A stretch of 64,000 nt of DNA from NCBI GenBank assembly GCA_050250955.1, contig JBFWNR010000002.1, positions 1 to 64,000 on the forward strand, written 5' to 3'. The translations under genes were made by a program, and so were the position numbers. Shown piece by piece: positions 59,255 through 64,000 of this stretch (positions are counted from its first letter, which is position 1; each line of letters begins with the position of its first letter). This DNA is from CAWAYR01 sp050250955. GTDB taxonomy: Bacteria > Acidobacteriota > Vicinamibacteria > Vicinamibacterales > UBA2999. The notes beneath the pieces are model-generated. The model searched no databases. It saw only the letters and a list, made by a program, of their open reading frames with translations, and had not been told where the DNA came from.

Positions 59255-61561
59255 ATGCGCACGCTGGACCGGTACGTCCTCCGCGAGACCCTTGCGCCCT
59301 TCGGGCTGGCGCTGCTGGTCCTCACTTTCATCCTGATCATCCCCTTCATCATCGCTCAGGCCGAGACGATGATCGCCAAGGGGGCGCCGTGGCTGATCGT
59401 CGCCCAGGTGATGGTCACTCTGCTGCCGCAGGCGCTCGGGCTGACCATCCCGATGTCGGTGCTGGTCGGTCTGCTGGTGGCCCTGGGCCGGATGTCCGGC
59501 GACCGCGAGATCGTCGCGCTGCTGGCCTGCGGCATCAGCCCGCTGCGCCTGCTGCGGCCGGCCCTGCTGGTCGGCGTGACGAGCTGGGCGGCGACGTCGT
59601 ACGTGATGCTGTGGGCGATCCCCGACGCCAACCAGACCTTCCGCGAGATCACCACCCGCCTGGTCGCCGATCGCGCCGAGGGCGAGGTCAAACCGCGGGT
59701 CTTCTTCGAGGACTTCCCCGGCTTCGTCGTCTATGTCCGCGAGGTGCCGGCCAGCGGCGGCTGGCGCGGCGTCCTCGCCGCCGACACCCGCACGCCCGAG
59801 CACCCGGTGATCTTCCTCGCCGAGAGCGGCCGGATGCTGGTCGATCGCCAGGCCCGCACCATCCAGATGGTGCTGACCAATGGCACCCGCCACGCCACGT
59901 CGCCGCGCGACCCCGACGGCTACGAAGTCGTCCAGTTCGCCGAGAACGTCGTGTCGCTCGACCCCGAGAGCGTGTTCCCGCGCGCCGGCCCGGCCCGCGG
60001 CGAGCGCGAGATGACCATCGCCGAACTGCGCGCCCGCGCCGACGGCCTGGCCGCCGACGGCCAGTCCACCCACAGCCCGTGGATGGAGATCCACAAGAAG
60101 TTCTCGATCCCGGCGGCCTGTCTGGTGTTCGCGCTGATTGGCGTCGCCCTGGGCGCCAGTTCGCGCCGTGACGGCAAGCTGGTCAGCTTCATGCTGGGTG
60201 TCGCGGTGATCTTCGTCTACTACGCGGTCATGCTGCTCGGCCAGGCCCTGGCCAAGGGGCAGCACGTCGCCCCGTGGGTGGCCACCTGGCTGCCCAACCT
60301 CCTGCTCGGCCTGGCCGGTGCCATCGCCCTGTGGCGGCGGATCGGGCCGGGCCGGCGGCGGACGCTGCGACTGCCGGTGCTGCCCGCCGTCGGAGGTCGC
60401 TGGCGGGCGCTGACCCGGGCCTCACTGGTCTCGCGGGTGCCCGACCTCACCTGGCTGCGCCCGACGCTGCTCGACCTCTACGTCGGCATGCTCTACGTGC
60501 GCATCCTCGTCCTCTGCCTGGTCGGCATGGCCGGCCTGTTCTACATCTCGACCTTCATCGACCTCTCGGAGCGCCTGGTCAAGGGCACGGCGACGATCGG
60601 CATGCTGCTCGCCTACTTCTGGTGGGCGACGCCGCAGTTCGTCTACTACATCATCGCCATCGCGGTGCTGCTCGCCGCGGTCGTGACCATCGGTGCGCTG
60701 ACCAAGAGCAGCGAGCTGGTGGTGATGCGGGCCTGCGGCATCAGCCTCTACCGCACGGCGGTCCCGCTGCTGGCCGCCGCCGGCGTCGCCGCGGCGGCGC
60801 TCTTCGCGCTGGAGGAACGCATCCTCGGTCCGGCCAACCGCCGCGCCAGCGAGCTCAACCGGTTGATCCGCGGCCAGAGCCCGCGCACCTTCGACGTCCT
60901 CAACCGCAAGTGGCTCACCGGTGCCGACGGCGCCCTGTACAACTACCAGTTCTACGACACCCGCCAGCAGGTCCTGAACGGCGTGACCATGCTCCGCTTC
61001 GCCGACGACGACGCCGGCCGCGTCGTCGCCAGGCTGTTCGCCCGGACCGCGACCGCGGACCCGGGCGAGGCCCACGACCCGACCCGCTGGCTGGCCCGGG
61101 CCGGATGGCTGCGGACCTTCGACCGCGACATGGCGGTGGACGACTACGACCGCTTCGAGGAGCGCGCCGTCGCGCTCGACCCGCCGGAGACCTTCGTCAC
61201 CGAGGCGCCGCCGCCGTCGCAGATGAACTACGGGCAGCTGCGTCGCTACATCACCGATCTGCGGGCCAGCGGCTACGACGTCCGCGAGGACGAGGTGGCG
61301 CTGTACCGCAAGGTGGCGTTCCCGTTCGTCACCCTCGTCATGACCCTCATCGGCGTGCCGTTCGCGGTCACCACCGGCCGGCGCGGGGCGCTGTACGGCA
61401 TCGGCGCCGGCATCGTGCTGGCACTGGTCTACTGGACCCTGATCAGCGTGTTCGCCGCCTTCGGCGCCGGCGGGGCGATGCCGCCGCTGCTGGCGGCGTG
61501 GGCCCCCAACCTGCTGTTCGGCGCCGGCGCCGTCTACCTGCTGCTCACCGTCCGCACCTGA
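59255..61561 (+). CDS. lptFG: Fused LptF-LptG lipopolysaccharide permease, 768 aa
   Basis: Two LptF/LptG (YjgP/YjgQ) permeases joined head to tail. The first half (about residues 1-370) begins MRTLDRYVLRETLAPFGLALLVLTF and ends with the usual transmembrane group (FSIPAACLVFALIGVALG). The second (about 400-768) begins LDLYVGMLYVRILVLCLVGMAGLFY and ends VAFPFVTLVMTLIGVPFAV. Each half has about six membrane helices and a periplasmic beta-jellyroll. With LptB they would form the LPS extractor. In most Gram-negatives the two are separate proteins of about 360 residues. Confidence 0.92.
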   Translation: MRTLDRYVLRETLAPFGLALLVLTFILIIPFIIAQAETMIAKGAPWLIVAQVMVTLLPQALGLTIPMSVLVGLLVALGRMSGDREIVALLACGISPLRLLRPALLVGVTSWAATSYVMLWAIPDANQTFREITTRLVADRAEGEVKPRVFFEDFPGFVVYVREVPASGGWRGVLAADTRTPEHPVIFLAESGRMLVDRQARTIQMVLTNGTRHATSPRDPDGYEVVQFAENVVSLDPESVFPRAGPARGEREMTIAELRARADGLAADGQSTHSPWMEIHKKFSIPAACLVFALIGVALGASSRRDGKLVSFMLGVAVIFVYYAVMLLGQALAKGQHVAPWVATWLPNLLLGLAGAIALWRRIGPGRRRTLRLPVLPAVGGRWRALTRASLVSRVPDLTWLRPTLLDLYVGMLYVRILVLCLVGMAGLFYISTFIDLSERLVKGTATIGMLLAYFWWATPQFVYYIIAIAVLLAAVVTIGALTKSSELVVMRACGISLYRTAVPLLAAAGVAAAALFALEERILGPANRRASELNRLIRGQSPRTFDVLNRKWLTGADGALYNYQFYDTRQQVLNGVTMLRFADDDAGRVVARLFARTATADPGEAHDPTRWLARAGWLRTFDRDMAVDDYDRFEERAVALDPPETFVTEAPPPSQMNYGQLRRYITDLRASGYDVREDEVALYRKVAFPFVTLVMTLIGVPFAVTTGRRGALYGIGAGIVLALVYWTLISVFAAFGAGGAMPPLLAAWAPNLLFGAGAVYLLLTVRT

Positions 61562-61564
61562 CCG

Positions 61565-63244
61565 TCAGCGCGCCAGCCGCAACGCCGCCAGGCGAATCGT
61601 TCCGGCACTGCCGGGAACCGCGTGCACCGTGTCGGTCACGATCAGCACGGCGGTGACCCGATCGAGCGCCACCCGTGTCGTCGCGGCGTCGCCGAACGGG
61701 ACCATCGCCGCCATCGGCACGGTGACGTCGCGCGGCGTCTCGTCGGCGTAGAACGATGCGCCCCACCGCTGTCCCCCGCCGTCGGGCGCCCGCAGCTGTA
61801 CCCACAGACGGCGCGGCCGATCGGCAGCGACCCGCAGCATGACCGCCGTCGCCGACGCGAGCCCGGGCGGGGCCGTCGTCTGGATGGCCGCGAAGGTGTC
61901 GGCGGCCGGTCCCAGCCGCCACTCGAAGTCGAGCGTCGCATCCGGGCCCGACGCCACCCGGGCGGTGGCGTCGGCGGCGGTCTCGACGGCCCAGGCGGCC
62001 GGCCCGCCCTCCCCCACCACTGCCAGCGGCTGCACCGGCGGGGTCGCGGGCGCCGCCACCGTCAGCACCGCACGTGCGTAGATCGGGTTGGTCACCAGCC
62101 ACGGCCGCTCGGCACCGTCCCAGGCGACCCGCACTTCGACCCGGCAGGCGCCGGGGCCGGTCGCATGCTGCCACTCCAGTCGTCCACCGGCGGCCCGGGC
62201 GACTTCCCGTCCCTCGCAGAGCAGCACACTGACCGCACCGGCCGGGACATCGGCGCGGAACCTCCACGACACGGCGCCGACCGGCACCAGGTGTTCCCCC
62301 ATCGTCGCGCGGGCCGCGCCGCTGGTGGCCTCGAAGTGAACGCGGCCCGACGGGGCAATCCCGGTGAGCACGGCATAGACGCGGCCGCGCCGCAGTGCCC
62401 CGCTCACCGCTGCGGCATCCGATACCGCCTCGCCAGTGAGCGGCGCCGCGACCACGGCCACGTTGACGAAGCTGCCGAACACGACGTCGTAGCCGGGCAG
62501 CGGCACCGCGAGACCGTCGCCGTACGGTTCGCCGAGTCCGCGCAGTCCCAGGCGGGCGTGCGCGTCGTGGGCGACCAGGCCGACCACCGGCCGGCGGGTG
62601 GTCAGGCGATCCCACTGCTCCAGTTCGAAGCTCGGGCGCTCGACCAGCGCCGTCAGTGCCTGGATCGGCCGGAAGGGATACCCCAGGGCGGTCCGCCACA
62701 GACGGCGCGGCCTGGCGCGCCAGACGCTGTCGCCGTTCAGCCACTCGATCCCGTCGATCGGCGCGTCCCAGTCGCGCCACCGCAGGTCGTCCTTGGCCGA
62801 ACCCGGGTGCGCCGCGATCCCGAAGCCGCCCAGGCGGGCGACATCCTCGACGACGGCGCGCGGCTCCCCGCCCAGTGGATACGGTGCCGGCGCGGCGCCC
62901 AGCGCCGCGTAGTGGCCGCTCCACGTGCTGATCTCGACGCCGTCGAGCAGCAGGACGCCGCCCACATGGGCAGGGGGTCGTGGCGACCGGCGGCCGTCGC
63001 CGTGGTCGGTCAGCACCGCCGCCGCCACGCCGGCCCGCGCCGCCGCCGCGGCCACGACCTCGCGCGTCCCGGTGCCATCCGACTCGATCGTGTGGACGTG
63101 CAGCGCCACCGGCACGTGGGTCGAGGGGCGCGGGCCCACTGCCGACGCCGGCGCCGGCGGGCAGGCGGCCCACGCGGCGGTCACCGCGGCGAGTGCCGCG
63201 AGCGCGGCCAGCCGGCGGCCGGTGTGGCCCGGTGCGGTTGTCAC
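61565..63244 (-). CDS. Exported PHP-domain protein, 559 aa
   Basis: A signal peptide-like N-terminus (LAALAALAAVTAAWAACPPAPASA) is followed by a PHP phosphoesterase domain: HVHTIESDGTGT, LTDHGDG, GIAAHPGSAKDD and VAHDAHARLG carry the metal-binding His/Asp residues. The C-terminal 260 residues are beta-rich and look like carbohydrate-binding modules. The substrate is unknown. It starts at GTG 63244, overlapping the xerD stop (GTGA), so it is translationally coupled to xerD. It converges with lptFG, 3 bp between stops. Confidence 0.82.
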   Translation of the reverse strand: MTTAPGHTGRRLAALAALAAVTAAWAACPPAPASAVGPRPSTHVPVALHVHTIESDGTGTREVVAAAAARAGVAAAVLTDHGDGRRSPRPPAHVGGVLLLDGVEISTWSGHYAALGAAPAPYPLGGEPRAVVEDVARLGGFGIAAHPGSAKDDLRWRDWDAPIDGIEWLNGDSVWRARPRRLWRTALGYPFRPIQALTALVERPSFELEQWDRLTTRRPVVGLVAHDAHARLGLRGLGEPYGDGLAVPLPGYDVVFGSFVNVAVVAAPLTGEAVSDAAAVSGALRRGRVYAVLTGIAPSGRVHFEATSGAARATMGEHLVPVGAVSWRFRADVPAGAVSVLLCEGREVARAAGGRLEWQHATGPGACRVEVRVAWDGAERPWLVTNPIYARAVLTVAAPATPPVQPLAVVGEGGPAAWAVETAADATARVASGPDATLDFEWRLGPAADTFAAIQTTAPPGLASATAVMLRVAADRPRRLWVQLRAPDGGGQRWGASFYADETPRDVTVPMAAMVPFGDAATTRVALDRVTAVLIVTDTVHAVPGSAGTIRLAALRLAR

Positions 63245-64000
63245 GTCCGCGGGTGGAAGCGCTCGTAGACGGCGCGCAGCCGCTCGTCGAGCACGTGGGC
63301 GTAGATCTGGGTCGTCGACAGGTCGGCGTGGCCGAGCATCATCTGGATGGCCCGCAGGTCGGCACCCCGCTCCAGCAGGTGCGTCGCAAAGGAGTGGCGC
63401 AGGACGTGCGGCGAGATCGCCCGGGCGATCCCGGCGGCCAGCCCGTAGCCACGCAGCACCTTCCAGAAGCCCATGCGCGACAGCGGGCCACCGCGGGCGT
63501 TGACGAACAGACGCGCTGCCGTCCGGCCGCCGAGCAGCCGGGGGCGGGCGTCGTCCCGGTAGCGCCGCAGCCAGTCGGCCGCCGCCTCGCCGAACGGCAC
63601 CAGACGCTGCTTGCGGCCTTTGCCGAAGCAGGTCAGGACGCCGGTGTCGAGGTCGACGTGCGCGGGGAGCAGCGCCAGCAGTTCCGACACCCGCAGCCCG
63701 GTGGCGTAGAGGAGCTCGAGGAGGGCGCGGTCGCGCACGCCGCGGGCGGTGGTCACGTCCGGCGCGGCGATGAGCGCCTCGACCTCCTCGACGGTGAGGA
63801 ACTTGGGCAGCGCCTGCCAGGCGCGCGGGGCGGCGAGATCGGCGGCCGGGTTCTCGGCCAGCGGCACCACGGCGGCCGCGTAGCGATAGAAGCCGCGCAG
63901 CGCCGCCACCAGCCGGCCGACCGACCGCGGCGAGCGCCCCTCGGCCATCCGGCCGCGCACCAGCTGCTCGAGATCGCCGCGGCCCAGGGCCTCGACGGCG
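63241..64000 (-). CDS. xerD: Site-specific tyrosine recombinase XerD, C-terminal part, N-terminus outside the window
   Basis: About 253 residues are visible and the frame is open to the edge. All catalytic residues are present: Arg in TGLRVSEL, Lys in GKGRKQR, HVLRHSFATHLLE (His-x-x-Arg), GHADLSTTQIYAHV (His and Tyr). The ending ERFHPRT and ISPHVLRHSFATHLL fit XerD better than XerC. It would act with XerC at dif, the candidate of which is about 6 kb away. Only part of the core-binding N-terminal domain lies in the window. Confidence 0.9.
   Translation of the reverse strand, partial: AVEALGRGDLEQLVRGRMAEGRSPRSVGRLVAALRGFYRYAAAVVPLAENPAADLAAPRAWQALPKFLTVEEVEALIAAPDVTTARGVRDRALLELLYATGLRVSELLALLPAHVDLDTGVLTCFGKGRKQRLVPFGEAAADWLRRYRDDARPRLLGGRTAARLFVNARGGPLSRMGFWKVLRGYGLAAGIARAISPHVLRHSFATHLLERGADLRAIQMMLGHADLSTTQIYAHVLDERLRAVYERFHPRT

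Noticed and set aside
57085..64000. Integrative element using dif
   Set aside because: The genes around dif are ordinary chromosomal ones, and there is no second dif-like site, integrase cluster or phage gene in the window.

Overview
The window is about 70% G+C bacterial chromosome carrying almost only core genes: mutS, tsaB, rimI, psd-pssA, guaA, dnaE, accA, recJ, lpt genes, rpoN, a regulatory PTS, the Tol-Pal operon, recN, miaB, parAB and xerD. Lipopolysaccharide export and Tol-Pal genes indicate a Gram-negative with an outer membrane. HprK together with sigma-54, secreted beta-propeller/amidohydrolase and BNR-repeat proteins, and a fused LptF-LptG suggest Acidobacteriota, perhaps Vicinamibacteria. 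The phylum call is inferred from gene content; no rRNA is present.

Layout. 1-1.5 kb: 5' part of a secreted collagen-like Gly-X-Y protein on the minus strand, behind a good sigma-54 promoter with two upstream dyads. 1.7-12.3 kb: tRNA-Pro, two large secreted propeller proteins, a flippase-like membrane protein, an HD-GYP response regulator behind a second sigma-54-type promoter, an overlapping NtrC-like AAA+ protein lacking the GAFTGA loop, acylphosphatase and apt. 12.4-16.5 kb: an acidic beta-helix protein, a lipoprotein, tRNA-Arg, a methyltransferase and a TPR membrane protein. 16.5-22.3 kb: mutS, divergent tsaB-rimI, a YdcH-like protein and psd-pssA. 22.3-28.4 kb: a 1288-residue NtrY-like histidine kinase, a membrane protein and a BamB-like propeller. 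28.5-45.9 kb: a nearly continuous plus-strand run, guaA-dnaE-accA-recJ-lptC/A-lptB-rpoN-hprK-rapZ-EIIA-HPr-EI-cupin. 45.9-51.4 kb: tolQ-tolR-tolA-tolB-pal-cpoB-ssb on the minus strand. 51.5-57 kb: recN-miaB-bifunctional nuclease, then parA-parB. 57.1 kb: a dif site. 57.2-64 kb: a GH57 hydrolase, fused lptFG, a PHP-domain protein and the C-terminal part of XerD.

How it fits together. The lpt genes, the Tol-Pal operon and psd-pssA build and maintain the envelope. rpoN lies beside the PTS genes, and two sigma-54-type promoters lie in the same 60 kb. The strongest new observation is the 28-bp Xer site at 57085-57112. Its central region and XerD arm are identical to Bacillus subtilis dif. It lies 77 bp downstream of parB and about 6 kb from a XerD-type recombinase, so the window probably contains the replication terminus, an unusual place for parAB. 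Gene orientation is compatible with this: mostly plus to its left, mostly minus to its right.

Genes overlap or abut in most operons, with many ATGA, GTGA or TGATG junctions. Promoters commonly show a TANAAT -10 box very close to the start codon. Because of the high G+C content, long open frames occur on the strand opposite nearly every gene; these were ignored.
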